From positions 10,370,694-10,434,693 of the forward strand of contig NC_052405.1 of assembly GCF_009389715.1 (NCBI RefSeq): 64,000 nt of DNA, read 5' to 3'. Each line of letters starts with the position of its first letter. Within the stretch, counting starts at the first letter, position 1. Positions 13,001 through 25,441 of the stretch are shown piece after piece. Origin of the DNA: Phoenix dactylifera (taxonomy: Eukaryota > Streptophyta > Magnoliopsida > Arecales > Arecaceae). The notes beneath the pieces were generated by a model, which did no database searches, was not told where the DNA came from, and saw nothing but the letters and a program-made list of their open reading frames with translations. The position numbers were made by a program, and so were the translations under genes.

Positions 13001-14868
13001 TAAAAGTCCCAGGAGAGAAAAATTTGATGCTCAAGTAATTAGCCTAATCGTTATGGTGTAAAAGGGCAAAGATATTTTATGGAATGACACCCAATTTTAT
13101 GATCTTAGTTGATCCACTGTGGATTTTAAGGTGTAATATGATCTCGAGAACATCAAACTTTGTCCAGCTGGCTACAGTTGTCAATAACAGGACAAATCGC
13201 TGAAGTGGATAAATAACATAGGCATGAAGAGCCAAATAAAGCCTTAATGCCTTATCAAGGATGTTCATGGGCTTGTGTTACAGGCTTCTCCCTTGGGTGA
13301 TGAACATCTGAAATATTCTGGATGGAAGATCCTGAGGATGGATTTAGAATTAGTTCTTGTTGATAGAAGATGAATTACCATGAAATAGGATTCATATAGT
13401 CTACTGATGTTGGTATTGGACTTGTCTATTATAGCTCAATTCTGTCTTTTTTGCATCTGAGTTCCGGTAACTATCCACTTGGTACGTTATGAAATTTCTA
13501 TCTTCAGCCATTGAATACATACACAGCTACTTCATGAATCAGTCTCCAGAGTCTTTAGTGCTGCTGTTTGATATCTTTATAAACCTAGATAAACCTAAAT
13601 AAAGTGCACCTTTTCAGCCTTATTCAAGTTTATTCATCCGAGCATCTTTTTTGGGGAATTCAGCCCTATAATGAGGGATGCTTTGGTATTTCACCTGCAA
13701 AGCACCTTTTTGGTACTTATTCATCTTTAACCAGGTTTAAATAATTATGAGAGGGATTCAATAGTTTTAGCTAGTTAACTAGGAAAAGTACCTTTTGGAA
13801 CATTCAAAATATTCATGTTAAAACTACTTGGAAGCAAACAGGTTATTTTGGAGAGTTTGTCAGAGCAAGTGATCATGACACCATGTTCACATTATATATC
13901 ATTGCTTAGCTAGTTTCTGCATTGCTACAGTGCCTAAAGTATTAAATCAAAACATTATTACATAAAAAAGACATTTCTATAGAGAAGATTATGTCAAAAA
14001 ATTTAGTTAGTATAGGCCAAAGTCCGCAATCTCGGTACGGGTACCGTATTGACACATTACCATTTTGGTACAGTACGATGGATACGGTATGCTATACTCG
14101 TAACAAGACAGCTTCCAATCTCTTTTTTCTCACTTTTTATCATGGTACTGCAAGAAACTAGATGATATGGGTTGATACGGTATGGTCCGCACCCCAAGTT
14201 CAGATGGTATCGAGCGGTACAGGCTGGTCCCACTCAATTCGGATCTATATGTACTGGTTCAACTCATATAACAAATTGAACCTTCATACTGTACTGGTAA
14301 CTGACAATATGATATGGTGCGGTCAGTACAGGTCGGTACGATAAACCTTGGGATAGACTATTTTTACCCTAGCAGCCTAAACTAGTTCAGTGCCATTAAT
14401 CATATATAGAAGTCATGGTGATCATACTTTAAAATCTGTCCAAGAGTATTTAAAATGCTAAATGGTCAGATTTATGCATGTTATCCAACATAAATCAATT
14501 TTAAGGGCTGTTTCCAGGCCTGCTGCTGAAGTTATTGAAATGTAATTATGAAGGGCTATTATCTATATCTGAAGAATGCCACCAGGGAAGATGGGAGAGA
14601 GAATCTGAATGAAACTTGCTATTAGTCCTGGAAATTGCAATTTCCAGAGAGCATGTACCATTGAAGTATACTTTGTTTGGTTTCATTCTAACTTCATAGT
14701 GTACATTCCATGCTACCTGAATATGCATGTTAGAATCTGTAGCAGACAAAAGGAAACAATAAGCTGAGCAAGCACACTTTTCTTGGCCTTGTTGATCATC
14801 AAACGTGTAGAATTGTATAGTTAGCATGAATGGACTGAAAAGCATGCCTTTTTTCGCTCTTTTTTGTT

Positions 14869-14936
<68 letters not shown>

Positions 14937-16329
14937 CTCTTGTACTGAAATCCATGACTGCAGCAGATGAGAATGTTAGAGGCACCGAGGACAGTGAGTG
15001 GTTACTTGGCATCAAGGGTCGTGACAGTTCATTAGAGCAAATTCTTTTGAACATTGAAGCTGTTCAGTCCCGAGTTCTCAAGCTGAAGACTCATCTCAAC
15101 AAGGTCATGTGCAGAAATGCTGCAGAGATCGCTTCATATCCCGGCAATTTGTTTCCTGGTGATCCACCTCCTAGTTATTCTCAAAGTCATAGTGGTTCTC
15201 CTAGAAATAATGATGGATTGCCAGCCGGAGCTATAGGTACTCCACCCCACCATGTATCTGAATATGAGATGGAAGATATGGTAATGCCCGGAAGTGCAGT
15301 TTCGAGCTATGGAGATGCTGCTGATGTGGATATCATTGAAAGCACAATGGGCCTACTTTCTGCTGCTGATGGCCCCTTGAATCAGCGTCAGATCAGAGAC
15401 TTGTGCAAAGACGTGAGAGTTTATATGCTTACTGATGAGTCTGAATTAATTGTTTTTTAACAGGAAAATACAACTGTATTTCTGAAGAACATGTAAATTA
15501 ATTTAATGTTGGAGTTATCTAGGTGCCAACGTAGACCAAACCCTTAAAATTTCCCTTGTTGCCTGACCAATTGTAGAGAGGTGAATCTTGGCAAAGTTAA
15601 TTTGTTGCCATTACCAAAGAAAATATTAGTATTTTTCAATAAATTCAGTAGTTTTAGTTGGTTTTTTTACCTTTAAATATCTTTACAATCTCAGGTAATT
15701 GTAAAGTGGTACCAGGACCTACATATTAGAGCTAAGTGGTATCTAAAGTCTTCTTGTCTAATTTTTCATGTCCCTAGGCGATCAAAATTTTATACTTCGC
15801 AACATCTAATTTTCTTTTCAATTAAATATTTTGTATTTTGTTTACTAGTTGAAAGAGAGGTTGCTGAAGAGTGAGCTAAGCCACAAATTTGTAAAACCCA
15901 TCTGATATTGCCAGCAATTCTTGGGAAATGAGATAGTCAGCAAGTTATTTATTTTGAATACTAATTACACCTATTTCTTGTTTTGGTCTGCAGAGTGCTG
16001 ATGATGTTCTGATAGACAATCAAGCAGCTGAAGAAGAGTTTCAGAATTTTGAGAAGGTCGGTCAGCCAAGAGAGAAACCTGAAGAATTGGTTAAAGAAGC
16101 TGAGAGCCCCTCTGAGGAGAGTATTGCCCCCAAAGTTTCAAAGCCCGCGTCAGGTCCAGAAACAGAAAATGCTGTCATGCCACAACAAACAGTTCTGAAG
16201 CCCTGCTACCCAGGAAAACGCAGAGGGCGAAAGCCTAAGAGGAAGCGGCGAGGGGGTTCTATTGCTGCTTTAAATAATTTGAGGAGCGAGAGGCTTCAGA
16301 AACGGAGAATGTCAGGAAGAAAAAGTTAG
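10002..16329 (+). CDS. plant nuclear protein of unknown function, 521 aa, five coding exons
   Basis: Coding exons are 10002-10414, 12271-12581, 12670-12726, 14964-15412 and 15994-16329; all junctions are GT-AG and keep one frame. The N-terminal ~137 residues are acidic. Exon 2 encodes the best conserved-looking block (about residues 140-242): HWRKFISPLTWRCQWLELQM, a charged helix, then a basic nuclear-localisation stretch KKQIMKRRKRKRNED and HHIFSYYDN. The centre (262-410) is Ser/Pro-rich, with a helical segment SLEQILLNIEAVQSRVLKLK. The C-terminus is very basic and contains an AT-hook-like KRRGRKPKRKRRGG (about 485-498). I recall plant homologues with a similar W-R-WLELR/SYY block but no assigned function. 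A nuclear, possibly DNA- or chromatin-associated role is inference. The start is the first ATG after the 5' UTR intron. The acceptor of coding exon 4 is a NAGNAG, so the length may vary by one residue. Confidence 0.85.
14018..14350. repeat. GGTACGG-rich element with imperfect inverted ends (in intron)
   Basis: The segment starts CCAAAGTCCGCAATCTCGG and ends in a sequence whose reverse complement starts CCAAGGTTTATCGTACCG. In between it is dense in GGTAC/CGGTAC words. This looks like a short non-autonomous DNA element within the long intron before coding exon 4. No clear target duplication was seen, so the class is uncertain. Similar words recur at about 45.9-46.25 kb and 48.1-48.2 kb. Confidence 0.45.
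14874..14934. repeat. (TA)n microsatellite just upstream of a splice acceptor
   Basis: About 30 perfect TA units end 29 bases before the exon-4 acceptor, so they occupy the usual branch-point and polypyrimidine zone of this intron. The tract also creates a false Tyr-Ile repeat at the head of an ORF that reads into the real exon. Confidence 0.95.
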
Positions 16330-19300
16330 CCTGTAGGTTTCTTTTATTGTGTTTGGGATTTCAGGTCTTGCCATCGACTGAGGTTTGTCAGTGAGATTGG
16401 GTAGGTCCTTTCGTTTTCTACTTTGCCCTTGTACTCCATTAAGTGCCAATCTTTGAGCTGATAGCTTTGTAAATTGGTTTGCTCGAGAACAGAATTTAAT
16501 AGTAGACAGATTCCGAGCCAATTCAATGCAGTTACAGAGTACTTACATTAGTAACACTTACATATGAACACATTTTTTTGGTTTGATGGTCATCTGTTTT
16601 ATGGGACCGGTGACAGCCCTGTGACCTGGTTGGCCAGCCTTTGCAAATATCTTTAATGTGTTTAACCATCTTTTATCAGCATTCAGTGAATGTGGATGGT
16701 TGGATTTGGTCAGCTTTTCAGATGGCAACCATTTTGTCCTGTGATGCTGTAAGATATGGGAAGCTCATGGAGCTAATGTGAGTTGGGACAAATTTCCTGG
16801 GATTATATGGGGTTGCTTGATTTTTCTAAGGCAAACACAATGCTTTAATCGCCAAGGCTCACTTCCCTTGCAGACTCTTTTAAAGATTATTTTTATTTGT
16901 CCAAATTTTAAAATTTAAAATCTTGCACAGAGTACTTTTTGGGATAAAATATATCTTAGGCCTAAAAAGTTTTGACCCTAGTTGGATCATACAATGGATC
17001 TATTCTGGATTTCATGGGATCTCCAATCAGAACAGGGCAGCCATATGCCATGATCCCGAGTTTCTCCTTTATGGGTCCTCGTATACCACTCCATGGCCTA
17101 AATAAGATTGCCCAGGTTGTAATCAGCTACAAGCTGGTGGAGATGAATCGAGCTTGAATCCAACATCAATAATATTTATCCACCGAAACAATGTTAATCA
17201 AATCATCCAACATGAACAAAATAAAGTTTTCGATTAAGAAAACGGAAAATGGGAAAATATAATTTCACAACTAATTCTAGTTTAAAAAAAATCAAATCCA
17301 TGGAGTCTAATAGCATTAAGCTTAAATTGCAGAATCTTATTAGGCATGGCAAAGTCGTCTCTGCACGAACTTTAGAACTTATTAAGCAAACCGGCAAATG
17401 CAATGCATGTTTAAAAATACATTATATAAGTATAAATTAATAATTATATAAAAGAAAATTAAAATGTAAAATTAAACATATGAGACTTTTGTAAAAGAAA
17501 GAAATGCAATAGAACATAAAAGATAAAGTAATACATGAAAGTAAGTATATTAAATTAAAAACAAAGATCAAATGCCAAAAATTTTAATAGGTTGAATCAA
17601 TTGTTAAAATAAGCCAAAAAATAACACTAAGAACTAGAGTAGATCTTCTCCTATTCTATTTTCTAGACGCTCTGTTCTGAAGTTGGAATACAGGATATGT
17701 TCCAATGCATCAAAGACCAGCTGGCCAACTGTAGGAAGCAACAAATATATTAAGGTTTCAAAGTGCCAAGATACTCTGATAGCAGATCCCATTTGAAACC
17801 ATTATCTAAATAGAAAGATCTGCTGTTACTGCCAATTAAGCATTTTATTCTGCTGCTGTGTCAGCATACATAGGATGAGAAGAATTATAATAATTTACAC
17901 ATTCGATGAAGAGGATCATACTCTCTCAGTTGTTTTGATCACATTCTTGATTCTTCTGATTCAATCCTTACAGAGCATTCCCAGTTTTAACTCCACCAGC
18001 AGTCACCACAAACAAGATCATCAGTTTCCCCATAGTCATAAAAAAATAAGAGATAATAAGCAACAAAGTAAAAGAAGAATTTGGTTATAAAAGATCAGAA
18101 TAAAGCAAACCACCTGACATCTAAAAATAGAGGTTTGTAGCTTTGAAAATCTTGGATTTGACAAGAATGCTAAAAGAAGAGAGAATGCAGAAGATTATTC
18201 CTAATATTCAACAACACAATTACCAAACCAGAATCCATTGTCAATTATCTGAAAATACAGCAGAAATTTTCCAACACATGCATTACATGTATTCATGTTT
18301 GCTAACAACACCTGATAATTTTTCCAATGTCTGAATACATCATTAGAATAAAGATGTCCACAATATTCCACTGATTCTTAATATTATTCCCTTAACATAA
18401 CATAATCCATACAGAGAGGAAGAAAGCTCGCTCTGCAAGAACGCTCCATGTATGTAAACATATGTCAGTACAGAACATTGTAGATTCTCATCCATTTTCC
18501 ATAACAAAATATAATTGTTTAAATGCTGAGGGCTCATAGAAGTGAAAAACAATTAATACAAAGAAAGCTGCCAAACACAGCCCTAAACATATCCCCTAAG
18601 CCCAGACCGATACTAGCTCGACCTAATCGGACCATTATATTTGAATTTTAAAGTTCAAAGTTTCTAGCACTCATCTCTAGCCGCCTGATATACTTAAACC
18701 TATATTAACAATGATTTTAAGGCATTGATTTCAATATTTAACAATCAAAAAATCATTTAAATTGAATAAATGGAAGCTAGAAAATCCTGCAATAATTCTT
18801 TAATATTAATTTTCTTTTGGTGAAACCTCCAACAATTAACTTATTAACCATCCAATGCCACAAGATACTTCAATATGTATTAACAAGATATCAACCACCA
18901 AAGTTACTTGCAATCATATACCAGTGAGTATATATCTTATCTACCTAATGTTGGTGCTAACTGAAATCTCGGCCTTAAAAACAGAAAAACATAGGAGACA
19001 GAAGGGACAAATTTTTGACATTGTTCCACCCAATGCCCCAAGATACTTCAATTTATACAAGTGAGATACAAACTGATGTTGCATACAATCACATACCAAC
19101 AAGCATATCTTGTCTATATGATATTGATACAAACTGAAAACATAGATGATGGCAAGTGTAGAACAAGAAAATAAATAATCACACTTCAAGAGAAAAGTAG
19201 ATCATTGAAACCCAAAATATATCAAAGCAGACATATATTGCCCATTCATCATAAACATTCACCAATGACCATAAACACAGTAGTCATTCCTCTCTCCTCA

Positions 19301-19408
19301 ATCCTCATCTACTGCATAAGCCTTTCACAACTCCCAAGCTTCATATATCATGTGTACCCAGCTGCTACTAATCACAGTCATAATTAAAAACTATTACTAA
19401 TACCATCA
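16330..19408. other. 3' UTR of the upstream gene, then intergenic
   Basis: The first few hundred bases probably include the 3' UTR and polyadenylation region of the 10-16 kb gene. Beyond that the sequence is AT-rich with no convincing gene. Short ORFs show no motifs. Confidence 0.5.
18850..19142. repeat. two diverged copies of a ~115-bp segment
   Basis: CCAATGCCACAAGATACTTC near 18852 and CCAATGCCCCAAGATACTTC near 19031 each lead into alignable sequence (CAATCATATACCARYRAG..., ATATCTTRTCTA, ACTGAAA). The copies are about 180 bases apart and clearly diverged, so this is an old local duplication. Confidence 0.6.
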
Positions 19409-19480
19409 TCTAAAACCTAATATTAAGAAGATAACTCCAGAAAAACAAAAATACCAACGGACCGGCCGGTTCACGGACTC

Positions 19481-20644
19481 TCAAAGCCGAACCGCAGCGG
19501 CCGAGTAGACGAACCCCGTGAAGCCGGTCGGCGTCTCCACACGCGTCCACTTCTTGCTCCCCATCTCGAACACCCAACCGCCGTGCCTCCCTCCCTGAGC
19601 TCCCTCCCCCTCCGCCCCCATCACGAAAACCCTCTCTCCGGCTGCGGCGCCGCCCATCGCCGCGGCGCACGGGCTCGACCTCAGCATCTCCGGCACCCCC
19701 GCCACCGCCCTCCATCCCCTCCCCATCCCATCGTACCCCCTCACACCCCTCCGCACATCCACGCACCACAACTCCCCCGCCGCCGCGAAGCACGCCGCTC
19801 CGCCGAACCCGCCGCCGGCGTCCCCCACCTCCCACACCCCCTCCTCCCTCCGCCACTCCCCAGCCTCCGCATCGTACCACTCCGCTGCCGCGTCGAACCG
19901 CCCCTGGCTCTCCGTCCCGTACCCGCTCACCGCCCAGAACTTCCCCCCCGCCGCCGCCGCCGCCGCCCCCTGGCACTCGTCCCGCTCCTCCGCCATCTCC
20001 GGCAGCGCCGCCCACTGGTCGGTCGCCACGTCGTACGCTTCTGCCGACCGGAGCGCGTTCTTCTGCCCGTCGTGCCCCCCGGCCACAAACACCCTCCCCC
20101 CGGCCGCCGCGCACGCGAAGAACGACCGCGCCGCCACCATCGACGCACCCCTCCGCCACCGCCCTGTCACCAGATCCAAAACCCTCACCTCCTCCACCGG
20201 ATCCAGCGTCACCGGATCCCAACCCCCGACGAGCACCACCTTCCCGCCGGTCGCCGCGCACTGGGCGAACATCGGCACCGGCTCCGCCACGGCCAGGCGG
20301 CGCCACTCCCCGAGCGTCGCGTTGTAGAGGCTCAATCCATACACCGGCGGCCGGCACTTGGTGGCGGCAGCGGCCATCTCCTTCCCTTGTTCCTTAACCT
20401 CACCGGCGGTCTCCTGATGCCCATTCCCTACAGGGACGAGGGCTTGGACGAGGAAGATCAGGTCCTCCGCGGAACCAATCCTGTCCCGGTGTTCGTAAAA
20501 GAAGGGGGCGGTGACCAGATCCCGCCATCGCCGGCAAACGGGACGGAGGCTCGAGTGGAATCGGTGGGGGACTCGGGCGAGGCAGTCCAAAGCTATGTCA
20601 TCCGGTAAGCCCGGAATCAAAGCCTTCTCTTCTTCTCCTCCCAT
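19481..20644 (-). CDS. F-box/kelch-repeat protein, SKIP20/KMD type
   Basis: Single-exon frame, 387 aa from the ATG at 20644; an in-frame ATG at 20680 would add 12 residues. The F-box is at the N-terminus (LIPGLPDDIALDCLARVPH, then LRPVCRRWRDLV). Kelch repeats follow, with the hallmark GG and Y/W spacing: KVVLVGGWDPVT, GRVFVAGGHDGQ with YDVATDQW, and GGKFWAVSGYGTE with WYDAEAGEW. A weaker last blade includes RVFVMGAEG. In Arabidopsis this family (KMD1-4/SKIP20) bridges SCF ubiquitin ligases to targets such as phenylpropanoid enzymes and cytokinin response regulators; the target here is unknown. The gene is strikingly GC-rich compared with the AT-rich flanks, which explains the long shadow ORFs on the other strand. 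The second ATG is preferred because a TATA box lies only about 26 bases upstream of the first. Confidence 0.92.
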   Translation of the reverse strand: MGGEEEKALIPGLPDDIALDCLARVPHRFHSSLRPVCRRWRDLVTAPFFYEHRDRIGSAEDLIFLVQALVPVGNGHQETAGEVKEQGKEMAAAATKCRPPVYGLSLYNATLGEWRRLAVAEPVPMFAQCAATGGKVVLVGGWDPVTLDPVEEVRVLDLVTGRWRRGASMVAARSFFACAAAGGRVFVAGGHDGQKNALRSAEAYDVATDQWAALPEMAEERDECQGAAAAAAGGKFWAVSGYGTESQGRFDAAAEWYDAEAGEWRREEGVWEVGDAGGGFGGAACFAAAGELWCVDVRRGVRGYDGMGRGWRAVAGVPEMLRSSPCAAAMGGAAAGERVFVMGAEGEGAQGGRHGGWVFEMGSKKWTRVETPTGFTGFVYSAAAVRL

Positions 20645-20705
20645 CTCTCTTTCTCTCTTATTACTACAACACTCTCTCATTCTAATACCACCCCTATCTG
20701 TATAT

Positions 20706-20715
20706 CTATTTATAG
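20706..20715 (-). promoter_or_regulatory. TATA box of the F-box/kelch gene
   Basis: On the minus strand the sequence reads CTATAAATAG, a near-perfect plant TATA box. Transcription would begin at roughly 20680-20685. That leaves a GA-rich leader of about 40 bases before the ATG at 20644 and puts the upstream ATG at 20680 at or before the cap site. Confidence 0.7.
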
Positions 20716-21227
20716 ATTTTGTGGGGTTTACTCTATCTAAATCTGTATGTCTCTTAATCCACTAGCTCTTGATAAAATCTTTCTATGAGTGTGTGGTGGG
20801 GAAAGCTTAGGAATGGGAAGGATGGGGTTGGGGACTTGGGGTTTAAGTAGGGAAGAAGTGGAAGGGGAGAGAGGGGACTTTGTAGAGAGTGAGGTGGGGG
20901 GAGTGGCGACAATTTCAAAAGGATTAGGCTCGTAGAGGAATCGGACTAATATGAGAAAAAAAATATTTCATTGATTTGCGTAAATTAATGCCTTGGAACA
21001 TGGGATGGTGTTGGGGGGCATTAGAGAGGGCTTTGGAGGAACCGGCAAAAGCTTCTAGAATCATACGATATGATGGAGAAGTGGTCACCGTGGGCACAAC
21101 TGAACTCGCTAAGGGACAAAAAGAGTGAGCCGGTGGATAACTATGAGAAAGGAAATTGATCTCTTTTAATCCAACGACCTCTGATTTGGGGAGATAATTA
21201 TGAGTTTATGACGGGTCCCGACTTACA

Positions 21228-21300
21228 TCTAAAGTGGCTAGTCAGAAGGTATTATTTGAGTTCCTTAGTCCGATACAAAAGTAGAGGTAAAAGAAAAATA
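21228..21300. repeat. fragment of a dispersed repeat (also at 41.7 and 51.0 kb)
   Basis: GTGGCTAGTCAGAAGGTATT followed by TTGAGTTCCTTAGTCCG resembles the copies at 41696-41833 and 50980-51120, which carry an equivalent GAAGATATT...GGGTTCCTTA... segment. Confidence 0.4.
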
Positions 21301-21470
21301 GGTCCTTTGAAAATTGGAACTTGGAGGATTTTTTGGGTGAGTTGCCATGGGAGTGGGACCTTCTCTTCCTCCCATTGTTGCATGAAATTGATCGTCTTGG
21401 TCTAATGGATGGATATCATCATGTATGGTGGGTTGCTTTCATTATCTATAAGATAGGCTAGAAAGAGTAG

Positions 21471-21586
21471 ACTATGCTGAAGGTGCCAAATGGAGGGGGG
21501 AAAAGAAATAGAGGCTAGGAGAATTAAAACTATGCTAAGGGTGCCAAATGGAGGGGAAAAAGAAATGCATGTGAAGGTCGTTATGA
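21471..21586. repeat. 58-bp tandem duplication
   Basis: ACTATGCTGAAGGTGCCAAA at 21471 and ACTATGCTAAGGGTGCCAAA at 21529 each continue with TGGAGGGG...AAAAGAAAT. Two copies with several differences. Confidence 0.6.
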
Positions 21587-24500
21587 TGGTGACCCTCTTT
21601 TGGACAAATTTGGGGACAGAATATTACATTTCGTTGAAAAGTTTATTAGAGTTGCGACCGATCAGTACTTTTTCTACTTAAATTAATGATGATAGTCTAA
21701 ACTAGCCCAGTATCTTACGCAACTCCCTCTCAAATGCTCGCTTAATGTTTGTTTTATAACCAAGGCTCTGAATCTAGAATATAAATGAAAGATTTATATA
21801 CTGATGTTATCTCGAAAAAAAATGACATACTTATCTTTGAAGATTTTTCCTCACTATGGCATTCTTTATATGAATCTTAACATTAGATAAGGCAACACTT
21901 TAATGTTCTAGAAGGCATGGTTTCAGAGAGAGAGAGTGCCAAGATACATGCTTGGGTTGTATGAATGCTGCTTGAAAGGTTCTAAATCTAGGACTGCTTC
22001 ATAATAGTATAATTGATAAGTGTGGACTTACTTGATAGGCCATTGAAGCATGAGTTACAAGTAGGTTATTTATGGACTTGGTAATTTCCAAGGACCAATA
22101 AAACATGTTGCATTAGGTCAGTTCAGGCACTTGGATCAAGTTTGGGGCTGTGTAATGCCTATCTTTGAATTTTAAGTAATCTGATTTGTTATGTGAGAGA
22201 AGTATCTTGGGGCTCCAAGACTGGAAAATGATGAAAAGCAGGAGGCTTGACTTAACCATTGACCTATTAAACATTGGTACAGGGGTTGATATCAGCCAAG
22301 GCCTAGGTATAAATTTCTAATGTTTTTTTTCCATCAAAATAAGTGTTCACATACTAGTACATCAAAAAGGTGCCCACATACTACGCAACTACAGGGGAGT
22401 CTTGACTTAAAATAACGTTATGAGCCAAAAACAAAAAAACTTAAACTACACGCGTCCAAATGGAGCTCTCCATTGGTCTGAACTCTGAAGGGACATGCAT
22501 ATGGATCTCCATTTTTTATAAGTAGAAGAGTAGAATGGTGGGCAAAATAGCTAACCTCTCAGCATATGGCTGGAATTCTTTAAACTGTTACTTTTGAATA
22601 CAGACGGAGATGGTAGGATGACTCCTGTCTTTACTTGTAGAAATTGGTCTACAGTCTACACCCAACGACTTAGTCTATTAAATTGAGGAAAGATGGATTT
22701 TTTTTTTATAACTAAAACCAACACTCAAAGGGAATAATGAAAAATCAGGATTTGTGCCTAATTAATCAATTTTAGCAGTAAAACTAGATGGTCATGTGCC
22801 TGGGTGGTGGCCTTCCATATAGGCGGAAGTTCTGAGGAGCTAACTTTGATTCTTGCTAGTTGTTTGGGAGCATTGTATCTAGTCTAGTATTGCTCGATGG
22901 GAAATGATATCTGGATAAGATAATTATGACTACACAAACCTTTTGGATAGGATTTTCTTGCTGATATAGAATCTGCGACGACTTCACAGCAATGGAAGGT
23001 AAGGAGTATTCTTGAAGGCAAAGATGGCCCACATTAAAATTTCTATCTATAGTTTTTGTTACCCAATTGCCCACATTAAAAGTTCCAGATGCCGGACATC
23101 ACAGTGGGGATGCTGATGCAATGCAAAGTTAAGTGAAAATTTTTGAAGGGAAAAGCAATGACTCGGTCTGCATAATCCACTGTTCATAAATTAGTTAGAA
23201 TGTAGAACGGAAATGATGCATGGTGCTATTTTTCAAAATTAGTAATAATAATTGAAGTATTGAAGGTTTCATGTAGCATTGCTTGTTAAGAATCTATTTT
23301 GCTTATGAAACCATGTCTCTTGGAAGTTTTGCATCTTTCATGAACTATTTTTTCCCTTTTCTTTTCTTTTCTTTTCTTTTTTCCTTCCTTAGGGAAAGAC
23401 TCTTCCATCTGATGCTGCTCAAAGTGGGTCATATGTACTAATCAAATGTTTTCAGGGCATTACATCTGACAAGAGACTTTGCATCTAAATGGACAAAAAG
23501 TGCATAGGATAATAGCCAAATTCTAGATGATTGTGGTTGAGGAGTACAAGGTGTGCTGTCCAAGTGCAGCCAAAGGTGCTAAGGCATCACACCATTGGTG
23601 AGGTCTAGGTGTGCTGTCAACTTTCATAGTTTATTCCATCCATCTTGTTACGAAACTTGTTTCTTTGGAAATTTCAATGCTCATTGCGTAGATACAACTT
23701 CTATGTCATTTGTTTACTTAGTTTATTTTTGGTTGTCTGGTTCCCATGGTGAAATGGTCGGCTTTTGATCTTCCACGGCATATATATTCCGGGATTTTTT
23801 TTTCTTCTTTGTTTTGCACTTCTGAACAAGATGCCACCAATCCTTTCACATAAATAATATCAAAATTTCCCATGTTAACAAAGAAGAGATGTGACCGTTA
23901 GTTGCATGCATATCATGTTCTTTAAATATGATCTGTTGTAGAAATGATTACAAGAAATTGAAAATTTTAGATTGATTTAATGAACTTCATGAGTTTTAAA
24001 GATCTAGTGAAGGTAAATGGAGTAGGCCTATACATTATACGACGTTAGCCTTATAAGGTGTATGGATTGATTTTTTCCTTTTCCTTTTTCTCCTTAGATG
24101 TGTTAATAACTAATTTCTTAGCCTTTGCTTGGGTAAATGCTTTGTTTTCATGAACCAAATTATGGTCCTTTCATGTGATCCTACATTGATATCTCATGGT
24201 AGATACATAGGCAAAAGAGGGCTGATATAAATACTGAAGAGCGAAGACAAGTTGGAGGGTTCTCATTCAGTCAAGCGAGACAGTATCCCTATATTCCCAC
24301 ACATAAAAAGTTCATAAAGGAAAAGAAGCTTTGATTTGGAAAAGAAATCATTCATGTAAGCTCCACATTATGAGAAAAGGAGCTAAGTTGAAGCACAACT
24401 CCATGATTTCATAATAAACACACTAAAATATCATGTGATTGAGAGTACCACAAGTAACTTTACAGGAAAGTCATGAGTAGATATATGTTTTGCACTATGA

Positions 24501-25441
24501 GATAGGATACTCTGTGGCCCCAAAACACAGATAAGTAGGAGAGGTTAACCTATATGATGCACCAGAAGAAGGGGCATCAGAGGTAGTCCATAAACAAAGT
24601 TGTATTCTTCTTCTAGGATCTTCTAGAAGAAGTGGGTTGTGGTCCAAATCATAGTAGGACCCGGACCAAGATATTGGGTTGAGATGTTCTTGTCCTGGCC
24701 GGACCACCCTAACTTTTCTATTAGAGTTCTCAGCTTTCCTGCTTTCCAGCTTTGTGCTGCGATGACAGGAACTCCACCTTTTGGAATCTAGCCCTTGGAT
24801 AAAATAAAAATCACATCATCATGAGTCCTACTTTAATGGCTTCCTCAGAAGATAGGGCAAGAAATACTTAGAAGCACCACAAGGTTCCTTTTTTTTTTTT
24901 TTTTTTACTTTTCGGCCCCCACTTTGGTTGTTCTAGAAGGTCACGTTTTGGCATGTGCACTAGTGCTGAAGTGGTTATGCATTGCAGGCATGCAGTACTT
25001 TTCTTGATCCTGACTTGCAATATAAGGTACAAAGTGGGAGGGAAATGAAAGTGTTGCACTTGAAAACCTTTGGGACTCCTTCAACACTTTCCTTTCTAGA
25101 GCAGTTAGAAGGCGCCACCTTTCATTGGTGGAAAATTAGTAATTGTGATCATAGCTTCCATCTTGTAGTCTATGCAGTTTGAGTTAATGCTCGGCCTAAT
25201 TATTATTGTTATTATTTTTAATGAGATAATAAGCTTTGATGTCTGGATGTACAAAGTCTATAATTCTTGGACATTAGGGTTAATGTAACAATTCAGGTCC
25301 TCGTTCAAAAAAAAAAAAGTAGTCATAATATCTTATTTAGTTTTTTTTGGTTCTATATAAGTATCCAGAATCTATCTGGTGCATATTTGATATAGAATTA
25401 GACACATGCCAGCAGTACGAGTTCTCACATATTTTTCTGTT

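Larger units (their letters stand above)
20716..25441. other. gene-poor spacer
   Basis: No convincing coding region. It contains a small tandem duplication near 21.5 kb and a fragment of a dispersed repeat near 21.2 kb (both listed). Poly-T runs occur near 22690, 23800 and 24890. The run at 24891-24906 could mark an old retroposon tail, but I found no matching target duplication. Confidence 0.5.

Noticed and set aside
14864-14963. Tyr-Ile repeat as N-terminus of a 198-aa protein
   Set aside because: It is translation of the intronic (TA)n tract reading into the real coding exon that begins at 14964/14967.
19410-20608. Long ORFs (315 aa minus strand in another frame; 341 aa plus strand) over the F-box gene
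   Set aside because: They are Arg/Gly/Pro-rich shadows produced by the very high GC content of the F-box/kelch coding sequence; no conserved motif.
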